A stretch of DNA of 17,086 bases from Planctomycetaceae bacterium (GCA_002713555.1 PATG01000116.1:1-17086), one strand, 5' to 3'; positions 1 to 8,642 are shown, counted from the first letter of the stretch. Made by a program: numbers and translations. Notes: generated by a model from the sequence alone, not told the origin.

Positions 1-83
1 CTTACTGCTGGCCACCTTACTCTTCGATATACAACCTTCCAAGTAAATTACCCAGTCCATGGGACAGGTGGCCAAAGTGCAAA

Positions 84-2066
84 TCATTCCGTTTCATCTT
101 CGTGTTCATGCATCCATTTTTTAAGAAGTGGGGCCAGCAACAAGCAAACAACACCACTGGCGATAGCCGCGATAGCGATCTTTTGGAAGACATCACGATA
201 TATTCCTACGGTTTCAATGGGTGCTGGAATCGTTTTATCGCCATTGCCCCCATGAGAAACACCTGTAAACTGCGAGATGATGGCAGCTAGATACTGGGAA
301 AACGCCGCAGCCAGGAACCAACCTCCCATTACGGTACTGACCAGGACTTTGGGTGAAAGCCTGGTGATCATTGAAAGTCCGACAGGAGAGAGACATAGTT
401 CGCCCGTGGTCTGAAACATGTATCCAAGCAATAGCCAGCCAACGGCAACCATACCACGAGCGTCTGCATTCATGGCTCCCATCCAAAATGCGGCAAATCC
501 TAAGCCCAATTGAATTAAACCCAGCGCAAACTTGTAGGGGGTGGAAGGCTCAATACCCCGTGTTGCCAATAGGGACCAGAGGCTCGTAAATATTAGTCCA
601 AAGATCAGTATAAATATTGGGTTCACGGCCTGAAAACCACTAGCTGCCAATTCGGCTTTGCGCGGCGCAATGCCCATTCCAATATTTTCTGGTGAGACCT
701 GCCAGTCGATTGTAAAATCGGGGTTCCCCTGCTTATCTTCAGTGCCTTGGTTCTGCTTTCTAAGGGAGTCCAACTGAGTGATGGTAAAGATCTTGCCCCC
801 ATTCGCATAACCAAGTTGTTCTTGAGTGGGTTGGATTTGAATTGTCTTCCCCACATCGGATTCGGTGATGATTCGGTCTTCAACAACACGGTCCACATTG
901 CGATCGGTGAAGTTGTTCACACTGCTGCCCGCTTGCTCAAAGAAGGAGAAGAAAAGCATCGAAAAGAAGGTCAGAATAAGTACCACGTACATCCGCTGCC
1001 GCGCAATCTTCTCAAGTCGAAAAGTCTCCACAAGCAGGTAACCAAAAGCTAAGAAGCCCGTGATGGCTAGCAGGATTCCGGCAGGTTTGCTGATTTCTTT
1101 AAGGAAGACACTGCCAATTTCGGCGACCACGCCACCGCCCTTTTGCAATTCTTCGATTGTTGCTTCCGAAATTAATCGAAGCGGTTCCCCCCCCTCACGT
1201 AGAATTGAAAAATCTGAGACAAACAAGGTCAGTAAGGGGACCCCAACGACAATACCCAAGAGAACACTTTTCAACATTTTAACTTTGCCATCTGGTGGGC
1301 CACCCGCCTCTGGTGGGATACCTCCCAGACTTAGCGCACGAATTGAGATAATGCCTGCAATTGCCAAAGCTATGGCAACAAAGGCATTGATAAACATTGC
1401 CACCGTATTGTCAGGAACGAATAGATAGAGCGTAATCGCCGTCCCAACGGCGCCCGCTCCTATGAGCAACTGAGTAATAATTGTTGGCATGATAAAGATT
1501 GCCAAACCTATCATCATACCGATGGTTGCTAATCCAAATCCATAATGCCAACCATAGGTCTCCCCAATATAGCCACATATGAGTGGGCTAAGCGTTGCGC
1601 CCAAATTCACACCCATATAAAAAATGGTGAAACCGCCATCTCGTTTTGTACTCCCAGCTGGATAGAGTTGGCCAACGATGGCAGAAATATTTGGCTTAAA
1701 AAAACCATTGCCTGCAATGATCAATGCCAATGCCAGGTAGAACATCATGGCGGACTGAATCGTCATTACCAAATGGCCCGCCGCCATCAGCAATCCACCA
1801 ATAATGACCGCCACGCGGGCACCCAATAACCGATCCGCAAGCATTCCACCGAAGAAGGGTGTCATATAAACCAAAGCAGTGTAAGCGCCGTAAACGCCAT
1901 AGGCTCGAGAATCATCATATTGCAAAAACCCTTTGATCATGTAAAAGACTAGCAAAGCACGCATGCCATAATACGAGAATCGCTCCCACATCTCGGCAAA
2001 GAAAAGAACAAACAGTCCAGTGGGGTGACCAAGAAAATCTCGCTGCGAAGAAGCCTTCGTGCTCAT
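84..2066 (-). CDS. POT/PTR2-family proton-dependent oligopeptide transporter
   Basis: Inner-membrane symporter of the major facilitator superfamily that, by family, imports di- and tripeptides with protons. The 660-residue protein is strongly hydrophobic. Near the N-terminus it carries the proton-coupling motif ExxERFxYYG (EMWERFSYYG, residues 25-34). The PTR2 signature region follows (DRLLGARVAVIIGG around 78-91, FFKPNISAIVGQLY around 122-135, FYMGVNLGA around 149-157). Later come FFEQAGSS (375-382) and GELCLSPVG in the C-terminal half, both typical of POTs. Bacterial POTs are usually about 450-500 residues. The excess here is two soluble segments, about 284-328 and about 385-478, lying between membrane helices. 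The ATG at 2066 is preceded by GGAG with 7 nt spacing, which supports this start. It stands alone, with 198 nt to the upstream same-strand gene. Family assignment is firm; the substrate is inferred. Confidence 0.95.
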   Translation of the reverse strand: MSTKASSQRDFLGHPTGLFVLFFAEMWERFSYYGMRALLVFYMIKGFLQYDDSRAYGVYGAYTALVYMTPFFGGMLADRLLGARVAVIIGGLLMAAGHLVMTIQSAMMFYLALALIIAGNGFFKPNISAIVGQLYPAGSTKRDGGFTIFYMGVNLGATLSPLICGYIGETYGWHYGFGLATIGMMIGLAIFIMPTIITQLLIGAGAVGTAITLYLFVPDNTVAMFINAFVAIALAIAGIISIRALSLGGIPPEAGGPPDGKVKMLKSVLLGIVVGVPLLTLFVSDFSILREGGEPLRLISEATIEELQKGGGVVAEIGSVFLKEISKPAGILLAITGFLAFGYLLVETFRLEKIARQRMYVVLILTFFSMLFFSFFEQAGSSVNNFTDRNVDRVVEDRIITESDVGKTIQIQPTQEQLGYANGGKIFTITQLDSLRKQNQGTEDKQGNPDFTIDWQVSPENIGMGIAPRKAELAASGFQAVNPIFILIFGLIFTSLWSLLATRGIEPSTPYKFALGLIQLGLGFAAFWMGAMNADARGMVAVGWLLLGYMFQTTGELCLSPVGLSMITRLSPKVLVSTVMGGWFLAAAFSQYLAAIISQFTGVSHGGNGDKTIPAPIETVGIYRDVFQKIAIAAIASGVVCLLLAPLLKKWMHEHEDETE

Positions 2067-2264
2067 GCGTGTTCTCCAGAATATTTGTGCCTGGCAAGTG
2101 TATCAATTTAAATTCGGGATAGTCGTCTCAGCATTCTCAGAAATATCGTTATTTGCAAACCGTAACAATTTTGGATTGCAAACAGCTTTCGCGACATGAT
2201 GAAATATGCTGGGCCATATGTCGTCACAAGTGTAACGAAACGAAGTCGCTCTGGCAGCGGCAAT

Positions 2265-3128
2265 CTAAGAGGTAGCAGAGGGTTCTTCGTAGCAGTACGG
2301 GCAAGACTCGCCCGGTACATACTGCGGAGAGGCCTGCTGGTCGACCGTAAGCGGGTTTTGGCAAGCATAGCAGAGAGTCGTTGCCGTTTCTTGCAGGTTG
2401 GCATCGACGGCTGTCCGCTTATCGAAAACGAAGCAATCGCCTTCGTAATGCGCCTGGCCGCAATCTTCGAAATATTTCAGGATACCCCCATCAAGCTGGT
2501 AAACCTGATCGAAACCATTCTGCGCTAGATAAGGCCCTGCCTTTTCGCAACGAATACCACCCGTGCAGAACATGACGACGGGCTGATTCTTGTATTGGGG
2601 TGGGATTTCTCGCGCCGTTTCAGGAAAATTACGAAAGTGATGGATTGGCAATGTTACCGAATTTTGAAAAGTTCCGAGTCGCACTTCGTATTCATTTCGC
2701 ACATCTAGTAGCGTGCACGGTCGACCCTCGTAAAGCCATTCTTTAAGCTCTTGAGGCGTAATTTTTTGCGCAGGTGCATTTTGTGGATCGATGCCCTCGA
2801 TACCAAAAGCGATGATCTCCTTTTTAATCCGCACCAGCATGCGATTGAATGGTTGGTAATCGCTGAGGCTTTCTTTTACGGTGAGAGGGCCTATCTCTGC
2901 GTCGTTTTCCAGATGCGCGATAAGCGTGGCAATTGCCGAAGGACAGCCTGCTAAAAATAGATTGATTCCCTCAGGACTTAGTAAGATCGTTCCCTTGAGT
3001 TCCAAGTCGCGACAAAAACTGCGCAGCGGATCACGACGCTCTTCAATATTAGTAAGGCGAGTGAATTTGTAGGCCGCAATATTGACGACTTTTTCGGTTT
3101 TAGCAGGGTTGGTCGTGTTCGTATTCAT
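2265..3128 (-). CDS. trhO: tRNA uridine(34) hydroxylase (rhodanese-domain, YceA/TrhO family)
   Basis: TrhO-family enzymes use molecular oxygen to hydroxylate the wobble uridine 34 of certain tRNAs to 5-hydroxyuridine, in the cytoplasm. The 287-residue protein has the family layout. An N-terminal ferredoxin-like domain spans about 13-105 ([17 protein letters not shown] near 45-61). A rhodanese domain spans about 125-225 with [12 protein letters not shown] and the active-site loop CTGGIRC (C188 to C194). A C-terminal cysteine motif resembles a zinc site (C253, C256, C276, C279). I start at the ATG at 3128. A TTG seven codons upstream is also open, but MNTNTT followed by VVNIAAYKF fits family N-termini better. 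A GGA lies about 5 nt before the ATG; there is no strong Shine-Dalgarno. It lies between the POT gene and the DUF547 gene on the same strand, with gaps of 198 and 167 nt, so co-transcription is possible but not shown. Confidence 0.94.
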   Translation of the reverse strand: MNTNTTNPAKTEKVVNIAAYKFTRLTNIEERRDPLRSFCRDLELKGTILLSPEGINLFLAGCPSAIATLIAHLENDAEIGPLTVKESLSDYQPFNRMLVRIKKEIIAFGIEGIDPQNAPAQKITPQELKEWLYEGRPCTLLDVRNEYEVRLGTFQNSVTLPIHHFRNFPETAREIPPQYKNQPVVMFCTGGIRCEKAGPYLAQNGFDQVYQLDGGILKYFEDCGQAHYEGDCFVFDKRTAVDANLQETATTLCYACQNPLTVDQQASPQYVPGESCPYCYEEPSATS

Positions 3129-3295
3129 GCTTGTCCAATTATGAACCAACTTGGCCCTCAGGGAAACCTCGCAAAATTGCAGGCCAGTAATCCTGTTTCT
3201 TGGGAGAGTTCATGGTGGCAATACTCATCTTGGATGGGAGGGACTGCCGAGAAGTATTTGTCTAGAAAAGCGCTGCTGGCATTTCTCCCTAAGGG

Positions 3296-4132
3296 CTATG
3301 GGGGCGTTTGGCTTTGGTCATTCAAATCCCAATCGTATTCAAGATAGTGAACCTGTGTGTTTTTGCTCTCTGCCAACTTCCTGGCAGATTCAGGAAGCAG
3401 GGGCGCGATGCGTCGCATTTGATCGGCCGTAGTTTTGCCAAAATCGTTGCCGAACCAGGAAAGGATCTTTGAGATAAAGATGGTCTTTCGTGAGGTATCG
3501 AATTGCAAGTTATTTTTGTTGGCAAAAAATACCTCGGCATTGGTTCGAAGCTGCTGATCAAGCTTTTGTCCAACATAAGCTTCATCCAACAAGCGAGGGC
3601 AACCTTTGGAAGCACAGACAATGGCAAAGTGAATGCGAGGTTCTTGCATGGGTCGCAGGATTTTATGCTCGATGTGATTCAAAGAATACGAATCATCAGC
3701 AACCCAGAGTTGCAAGTCATCCCATATCTTGTAGCCAAAAAATTTTGAGTCGTGGTTCTTGATGCTCGTTGTCGGGTACTCACGAAGTATGCCCTTGATA
3801 GTGACCGCATTGTAGGCATTTATCCAATAGGCCAGTGTGATGTTTTTTGCGGATTGTGGACTCAAGGTTGCTGACGAAAGGTGATTGAGATAGCTGTCGA
3901 GCGATTCCAAGTCGAGTGGGGTTGCTAGCCACGTTTGGTAGTCCACCATTCCCATTGAATCGACATGTTTTTTTAGCAAGTTGCTCCAGGTGGCGTGACT
4001 GATTTGATCAATTGGTATGCGCTGTGCAGGGACAACCTGGGTGCCAACGGTAACGGTTGGACGTGCATAACACATATACATGGTGCACAGCAGAAAAAGT
4101 ACCACTGCGATAAAACGGGCCATGTCCTTCAT
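3296..4132 (-). CDS. Exported DUF547-domain protein
   Basis: A 278-residue protein of the DUF547 family, whose biochemical role is not established. It starts with a signal peptide (basic MKDMAR, then hydrophobic IAVVLFLLCTMYMC, cleavage probably after YA around residue 23), so it should be exported. The DUF547 core shows the hallmark YWINAYNAVTIKGIL (about 102-116) and C-x4-C in CASKGCPRL (C173, C178). The C-terminal part has the WFGNDFGK segment often seen in this family. The ATG at 4132 has AGGA 7 nt upstream. An in-frame ATG three codons later is an alternative, and the longer open frame to 4168 would bury the signal peptide. It lies 108 nt downstream of a DUF3179 remnant on the same strand; both are often secreted-protein genes of unknown function in planctomycetes. 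Confidence 0.9.
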   Translation of the reverse strand: MKDMARFIAVVLFLLCTMYMCYARPTVTVGTQVVPAQRIPIDQISHATWSNLLKKHVDSMGMVDYQTWLATPLDLESLDSYLNHLSSATLSPQSAKNITLAYWINAYNAVTIKGILREYPTTSIKNHDSKFFGYKIWDDLQLWVADDSYSLNHIEHKILRPMQEPRIHFAIVCASKGCPRLLDEAYVGQKLDQQLRTNAEVFFANKNNLQFDTSRKTIFISKILSWFGNDFGKTTADQMRRIAPLLPESARKLAESKNTQVHYLEYDWDLNDQSQTPP

Positions 4133-4240
4133 TGGAAAATCCTGTATCAAAAAACGGTGCAGAAGCAATGTGTATTCTATTTATTCTGAAGCATGTAAAG
4201 CTTGTCACATTTCATGGATAAATGGATGAACAAATCCGGG

Positions 4241-4669
4241 TTAAGGTTGGCTTGCGTAGATCTCCGTGTCGGGATGCATGGCATACCAGGAAAACCAAAA
4301 GGAGTAGATCCAGCTGAGACTTTGATCGGCCTCAACAATACGAAGACTTCTGGCAGAGGGCAGAAACTCGATACGCAACGGTTTGCCATCGATACGATCC
4401 TCCAGGATTGGTTTCTCGGCGCTAAAATCCGACAAAGGATAGGCACGCAGGGTTGAATTCGAAAACACACCCAGAACGGGCTCCTTGGCTGGCAAACGAT
4501 TGCTGCTTGGGACTGGAAACATCAATCGTTCGGTACGCATGTATTCCTGGTATGGGGTTCGTTCGTAGTTCCGACGGTAACCCGTTTCGTTAGAAAGTAC
4601 TTCGGTGCTCGGATATCGGCTTAACCAACTGCTCCAAGCTGTAAGCTCCAATGGCAGTAACCCATCCAT
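4241..4669 (-). pseudogene. DUF3179 protein, N-terminally truncated (probable gene remnant)
   Basis: The 142-residue frame matches only the C-terminal half of DUF3179 proteins, which are usually about 300-400 residues and often exported. Recognisable parts are TAWSSWLSRYPSTEVLS (10-26), GYRRNY (30-35), LPAKEPVLGV (59-68), RAYPLS (75-80) and the terminal FWFSWYAMHPDTEIY (124-138). Reading upstream in frame gives about a dozen further codons and then a stop at 4706-4708. The upstream PQQ-like gene ends at 4745, so there is no room for the missing half. No signal peptide and no Shine-Dalgarno precede the ATG at 4669. The remaining frame is intact and well conserved at the motifs, so either the loss is recent or a short protein is still made. 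I favour a remnant. Function of the family is unknown. Confidence 0.72.
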
Positions 4670-4744
4670 TGTTGCCGTATCAGGCCACTTTGCGACGAAA
4701 CAGATTCAACGCTGCTATCCATTGTAAGAAATACGATCGTATCC

Positions 4745-6070
4745 TTACTGAATGGCGATCAAGGATTTATAGGTTCGCAAATAAAGGGTGCCATTGGCGA
4801 ATACGGGTGAAGACGCAATTTCTTCTTCTAGTTCGTTAGTTGCCAGTACTTCAAACTTTCGCCCTGCCCTGACTACGGTAACAATGCCGCCACGACTCGT
4901 TAGATAAATTTTTCCATCAGCAAATACGGGTGAAGCTCGATGACGATCACGCACCGTACGCTCTTCATAGATTTTTTCAGCCGAATTGGCATCGAGGCAC
5001 AGTAGATTGCCATTTTCACGGCAGAGATAGACAAGACTATCATGGGCCAAGGGTGAGGGAACATCAGGTGTATTTTTAGGATACCTCCAAGCAACATATT
5101 CCGTATCGGTAATGTCTCCCCTTCCGAAAGGTCGAATCCCCAGCACTGGGCCATTTTTTGCTGTGGGTACGATAATCAGATTCTTGGTTGCTGAAGGCGA
5201 AGCAACAAAGCGAAATGTGGGATGGTAATTGCTGTGAGGGTTTAATCCGCCGCAGCGCCACAGTTCATGGCCATCGGCCAGATCGTGGGCAATAATGTAG
5301 TCTGCGCCGTGTGTGAGGAAGAATGCTTTATCAGGTCCGTGCAATGTATAGACAATGGGCGAAGCGTAGGAGTGTTCGCACTCTTTGCTGGCTTCCGTAA
5401 AACGTGGTTGGCGCCATATCTCCTGACTGGTGACTGCATCAAGGCACACAACGAGCGCTTCTCGTGTATCGGAAATTCCATCGCCATGGATTAACTGCAA
5501 AAACAACCGTTGGTCAAAAAGGACGGGCGTTGATGCCATTCCAAACTGTATTTGGAATTCACCATACCGGTCTTGTAAGTTGAATTTCCAGATTTCGTTA
5601 CCATTAGTGTCAAAGCAAGCCAATGTGCCGGTCCCTACCATAGCCCATACATGCTTCCCATCGGTACTCGGTGAGGGCGATGCCATATTGCCTTCGTCAC
5701 CACGCACCGACCGATCATCAGCAGAAAGTGTTTGCTTCCAGAGAAATTTGCCTGCAGTGGACACGCACCAAAGCTGCAACTCATTTTCAGCAGCGGTTGT
5801 TAAAAAGATTCGATCATCCCAAACAACGGGTGTGGCACCTGCCTGGCCCGGTAAATCCAACCGCCAAGCAATGTTTTCGTGGGCGGACCATACCATGGGA
5901 ACCGGGCTTTCTGCACAGATTCCCGCGAAGTCGGCACCGCGCCACTGAGGCCAATTCTCCGCGAATAAATAACCGCTATTAGGGACCATCGCTAAAACAA
6001 GGAGGATCGCTATAGATTTGCCTTGTGAATATTTCACGCCGAAATTGCTACCAATTGAGTAGGTCGTCAT
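4745..6070 (-). CDS. Exported PQQ-like beta-propeller repeat protein
   Basis: A 441-residue protein with an N-terminal signal or anchor segment (about 17-36, KSIAILLVLAMVPNSGYLFA), followed by ENWPQWRGADFAG. That motif typically opens the large planctomycete family of PQQ_2-type propeller proteins. Blade-like repeats recur through the chain in the form 'SPVxxDxxIYLxxxxGxLxCLDAxxGxxxW', for example TPVVWDDRIFLTTA, ACFDTNGNEIWKF, VVCLDAVTSQEIWRQ, LLCLDANSAEKIYEE, ASPVFADGKIYLTSRGG and SSPVFANGTLYLRT. These suggest a seven- or eight-bladed propeller in the periplasm. Binding of PQQ itself is not implied; many relatives are scaffolds. I chose the ATG at 6070. A GTG at 6121 would add residues that overlap the divergent promoter, and no Shine-Dalgarno supports either. 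It is divergent from the UbiB-family gene. Confidence 0.9.
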   Translation of the reverse strand: MTTYSIGSNFGVKYSQGKSIAILLVLAMVPNSGYLFAENWPQWRGADFAGICAESPVPMVWSAHENIAWRLDLPGQAGATPVVWDDRIFLTTAAENELQLWCVSTAGKFLWKQTLSADDRSVRGDEGNMASPSPSTDGKHVWAMVGTGTLACFDTNGNEIWKFNLQDRYGEFQIQFGMASTPVLFDQRLFLQLIHGDGISDTREALVVCLDAVTSQEIWRQPRFTEASKECEHSYASPIVYTLHGPDKAFFLTHGADYIIAHDLADGHELWRCGGLNPHSNYHPTFRFVASPSATKNLIIVPTAKNGPVLGIRPFGRGDITDTEYVAWRYPKNTPDVPSPLAHDSLVYLCRENGNLLCLDANSAEKIYEERTVRDRHRASPVFADGKIYLTSRGGIVTVVRAGRKFEVLATNELEEEIASSPVFANGTLYLRTYKSLIAIQ

Positions 6071-6114
6071 TTGGATATCACCGTAAAGGTGCGAATAGCA
6101 GGTGCTCAGCCTCG

Positions 6115-6144
6115 TTGCCACCTGGACAGCTTCCTCGTTACAAT
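6115..6144 (+). promoter_or_regulatory. Sigma-70-type promoter for the UbiB-family gene
   Basis: TTGCCA (6115-6120, 5 of 6 matches to TTGACA) and TACAAT (6139-6144, 5 of 6 to TATAAT) are separated by 18 bp. They lie in the 124-nt divergent spacer, about 50 nt before the plus-strand ATG at 6195, giving a leader of about 44 nt. Seen by eye only; no start-site data. Confidence 0.5.
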
Positions 6145-6194
6145 ACTGTTATGCTTGTAAGTTAGCAAATGGGTCTCCACAACTCGACATTGCC

Positions 6195-7853
6195 ATGAGA
6201 ATTAGCTCGATTCCTCAAATTTATCGCAATGTTAATCGTTGGGGTGAAATCCTATCTATTTTGAGTAAATATGGGCTTGCTGGTTGGCTAAGCCGTTTCG
6301 ATTTTGTCTTAGGCAAATCGCTGCTTAAGAATCGTAATGGACAAGTACTTGCGAACGAAAGCCGCGAAACTCGAATCCGTTTGGCCCTTGAAGAACTTGG
6401 CCCCACATTTATCAAGCTTGGCCAAATCATGAGTACTCGCCCCGATGTAGTCGGCGGCGAATTGGCCGATGAATTACAAAAGCTCCAAACGCGTGTGCCA
6501 GCGGACCCAGCAGATCTAGTTGCCAAGATTATTCGCGACGAACTGGGGCAGTCTGTTGAAGAGGTGTTTGTTGAATTCTCGTCCGACGCGATTGCCTCGG
6601 CTTCTATCGGTCAGGTGCACCGGGCTCGTTTGCACACAGGAGAAGAAGTCGCCGTTAAAGTACAGCACGACAATATCCAGCAACAAGTACGCGTGGACCT
6701 GGATATTCTGACCGGATTGGCACAACTGGCAGAACGTCTACCAGAATTACATAGCTATCGCCCACGATCGACGGTTGCAGAATTCCAGCGAGCTCTTCGT
6801 CGCGAACTTGATTTCACGCGCGAACGTCGTCATTTGGAACAATTTTTTCATGCTTTTGAAGAAGACGATAGAGTTCGCATTCCGCGCATATTCCCTGAAT
6901 ACTGTACAGAGCATGTGCTAGTTATGCAGTGGTTGGAGGGAATTCCTTTAACAGAGCCTGACAAAATACAGGTGAGTGGTATCCCCTTGGAAAAGGTGAC
7001 CCGTCAAGGCGCCGAGATTTATCTCGAAATGATTTTTAAGCATGGCTTTTATCATGCGGATCCCCATCCAGGCAATATGTTGGTGATGCCCGATGGCGCT
7101 GTCGGTTTACTCGACTTTGGCATGGTGGTTCGAATAGACGAGGTACTACGAGAAGAAATTGAGGACATGCTACTCGCGATTGTTGAGCAAGATGCCAATC
7201 GGCTGGTCTCGGTCGTGATGCGGGTTGGTGCAGTCCCACCAGGTTTGGATGAAACGGGCTTATCTCTGGATCTGACCGATTTTGTTTCTCATTATGCACA
7301 CCAGTCCGTTGATCAATTTGAGCTTGCTGCCGCATTGACAGAAATGTTCGAGTTGATGCGTCGTTACGAAATCGTCCTGCCGTCTTCGATGGCGCTTCTC
7401 TTGAAAGTGTTAATCATGCTTGAGGGGACAGCGCAAAAACTGCATCCATGTTTTAGTTTGATGGAAGTAATCCAGCCCTATCAACGCAAGATCTTGGCTC
7501 AACGCATGTCCCCCAGTCGCCAAATGCGCAAAGCCCGACGCATGGCTTACGAGGTACAGCAATTGGCCGAAGTGGTGCCACGCAGGTTGCGTGATATCTT
7601 GCATCAAGTGCAAAGCGGCCGTTTTGATGTCCACTTGGATCACCGTGGTTTAGAGCCATCCGTCAACCGTCTGGTATTGGGGATGTTAACCAGCGCCTTG
7701 TTTATAGGGTCCGTCCTGTTAGTGACCAATCAGGTTTGGCCCTTACGTGAAATATCTGTTCCGGGAGTCCTCGGCTTGGGGCTCAGCGCGGTGTTGGGAC
7801 TAAGATTGCTGCGAGCTATTAGCAAGTCGGGACACCTGGACCGACGAAAATAA
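6195..7853 (+). CDS. ABC1/UbiB-family atypical kinase-like protein
   Basis: A 552-residue protein of the ABC1/ADCK/UbiB family, membrane-associated kinase-like ATPases linked to ubiquinone or other isoprenoid-lipid metabolism. Family-specific features are all present. These are the KxGQ motif (KLGQ, 74-77, in FIKLGQIMSTRPD), the alanine-rich loop that replaces the glycine loop (IASASIGQVHRA, 133-144), the nucleotide-binding lysine in VAVKVQ (K155), RELDFTRE (203-210), the catalytic-loop motif HADPHPGN (287-294) and LLDFGM (305-310). The C-terminus has two hydrophobic segments (about 495-515 and 525-545), as in UbiB. I start at the ATG at 6195; the upstream GTG at 6102 would begin upstream of the predicted promoter. 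It is not beside other ubiquinone genes, so the symbol ubiB is withheld. Confidence 0.95.
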   Translation: MRISSIPQIYRNVNRWGEILSILSKYGLAGWLSRFDFVLGKSLLKNRNGQVLANESRETRIRLALEELGPTFIKLGQIMSTRPDVVGGELADELQKLQTRVPADPADLVAKIIRDELGQSVEEVFVEFSSDAIASASIGQVHRARLHTGEEVAVKVQHDNIQQQVRVDLDILTGLAQLAERLPELHSYRPRSTVAEFQRALRRELDFTRERRHLEQFFHAFEEDDRVRIPRIFPEYCTEHVLVMQWLEGIPLTEPDKIQVSGIPLEKVTRQGAEIYLEMIFKHGFYHADPHPGNMLVMPDGAVGLLDFGMVVRIDEVLREEIEDMLLAIVEQDANRLVSVVMRVGAVPPGLDETGLSLDLTDFVSHYAHQSVDQFELAAALTEMFELMRRYEIVLPSSMALLLKVLIMLEGTAQKLHPCFSLMEVIQPYQRKILAQRMSPSRQMRKARRMAYEVQQLAEVVPRRLRDILHQVQSGRFDVHLDHRGLEPSVNRLVLGMLTSALFIGSVLLVTNQVWPLREISVPGVLGLGLSAVLGLRLLRAISKSGHLDRRK

Positions 7854-7893
7854 ATCACCAGCCCGACACAGGGTGGGATCCTAGCCTTGGATA

Positions 7894-7931
7894 CAGGAGC
7901 TCCTGAGAAAAACCCGGTCGGGTTTCTCAGG
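7894..7931. other. Stem-loop pair between two convergent genes
   Basis: A 12-bp perfect palindrome, CAGGAGCTCCTG (7894-7905), overlaps a longer hairpin. Its left arm is 7902-7915 (CCTGAGAAA, two bulged A, CCC), its loop GGTC, and its right arm GGGTTTCTCAGG (7920-7931). The hairpin lies 49 nt after the UbiB-family stop and reaches into the stop codon of the small minus-strand gene. No T tract follows on either strand, so it is at best a weak or factor-assisted terminator. Confidence 0.45.
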
Positions 7932-8112
7932 CAGTAGCCCCCTGCTCTTCTACTTCATCCACACAGGAATCAGCCGCGTCTTGTTCTGTCGGTTTAGCAA
8001 AGCAACCGAGTGCCTGCTCGAGACGCGCATTGAGAGCATCCAATTCAACGATGAGCTCATCATGCTTCTGAGCCAGCTTTTCAATAATATCGCTGGGAAC
8101 GAGCTCGGACAT
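7927..8112 (-). CDS. Small acidic coiled-coil protein, unknown function
   Basis: A 61-residue frame with an ATG start and TGA stop. Residues about 5-37 read as amphipathic heptads (IIEKLAQKHDELIVELDALNARLEQAL) likely to form a coiled coil. The tail is acidic and carries two cysteines (C37, C50) (CFAKPTEQDAADSCVDEVEEQ). I do not recognise a family; the length and coiled coil recall SlyX-type proteins, but there is no convincing match. Support for a real gene comes from its protein-like composition and its placement between two well-defined genes, converging with the UbiB-family gene and diverging from rpsU. No clear Shine-Dalgarno is visible. Confidence 0.55.
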   Translation of the reverse strand: MSELVPSDIIEKLAQKHDELIVELDALNARLEQALGCFAKPTEQDAADSCVDEVEEQGATA

Positions 8113-8397
8113 TCAAATTACTCTGGGGAAACCAAGAATTAGGAGGTACTAACGTCCCATCGGCGGTCAGATGCCGGTAGATGGAGTCTGGGCACCCCCA
8201 AGTAGCCTTATCTTTATGTCCAATATGCGGTTGTGACGAATATAACGGAAGTACCTCGCATAGCTTTCCAGGTCTGCCCCAGTGATAAACTCGACCAAAA
8301 CGGCTTTGGATAAGGAAATCGGCCTAGGAATCCCTCTGGCGGGCTGGGCGCAAGCTTGGACGGATGGTACCTTAAGCGTTTGCACATAACGGGTTGC
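8113..8397. other. Spacer between the small coiled-coil gene and rpsU, no convincing gene
   Basis: This spacer is the upstream region of rpsU. A 79-codon stop-free minus-strand frame crosses it (8167-8406), but its product has no recognisable motif, no ribosome-binding site and a high share of basic and polar residues, so I do not call it. I saw no promoter close enough to consensus to report. Confidence 0.4.
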
Positions 8398-8411
8398 GGC
8401 AGGCACCTGCC
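8398..8411 (+). promoter_or_regulatory. Short stem-loop in the rpsU leader
   Basis: GGCAGG (8398-8403), a 2-nt spacer and CCTGCC (8406-8411) form a near-palindrome 33 nt before the rpsU start. It could be an operator (as a DNA inverted repeat) or an RNA hairpin, although a 2-nt loop would force the innermost pairs open. Role is inferred only from position. Confidence 0.3.
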
Positions 8412-8444
8412 CGACTCTCCAGTAACGATCGAAAGGAAATTGAG

Positions 8445-8642
8445 TTGGTCAAGTTAACTTTACGGGACAAAGAGACTGCACAGGAGGCTGTACGTCGATT
8501 CCGCAAGTTGGTCGAGCGGAGTGGCATCAAAAAAGAAATCAGAATTCGTGAGTTTTATGAGAAACCGAGCGAGACCAAGCGTCGAGCCCGTTTGCGTGCA
8601 GCCCGCCGTTCGCGTCGTGAGCGAATGTTGGGTCGACTCTAA
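8445..8642 (+). CDS. rpsU: 30S ribosomal protein S21
   Basis: Small-subunit ribosomal protein that acts near the anti-Shine-Dalgarno end of 16S rRNA. The 65-residue product reads (M)[18 protein letters not shown], then [28 protein letters not shown] and a very basic tail, matching S21 along its whole length. The start is a TTG codon (8445). The frame is open further upstream, but family proteins begin exactly at MVKL-type residues, and AAAGGA lies 7 nt before this TTG. It stands alone on the plus strand, and its TAA stop (8640-8642) overlaps the stop codon of the convergent arsC gene. Confidence 0.95.
   Translation: MVKLTLRDKETAQEAVRRFRKLVERSGIKKEIRIREFYEKPSETKRRARLRAARRSRRERMLGRL

Noticed and set aside
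9..74. 9-bp inverted repeat TGGCCACCT / AGGTGGCCA just downstream of the POT gene
   Set aside because: The 48-nt loop and the lack of a T tract make it a poor terminator, and the window edge prevents further judgement.
2106..2119. Similarity of AATTTAAATTC near 2107 to the centre of the terminal palindrome
   Set aside because: Only 11 AT-rich bases agree, which is expected by chance.
5430..5948. 172-codon plus-strand open frame
   Set aside because: It lies wholly antisense to the PQQ-like propeller gene, whose frame has clear repeats and a signal peptide. The plus product has no motif.
8167..8406. 79-codon minus-strand frame upstream of rpsU
   Set aside because: No ribosome-binding site or recognisable domain, and it occupies the rpsU leader. 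Too little support to call a gene.
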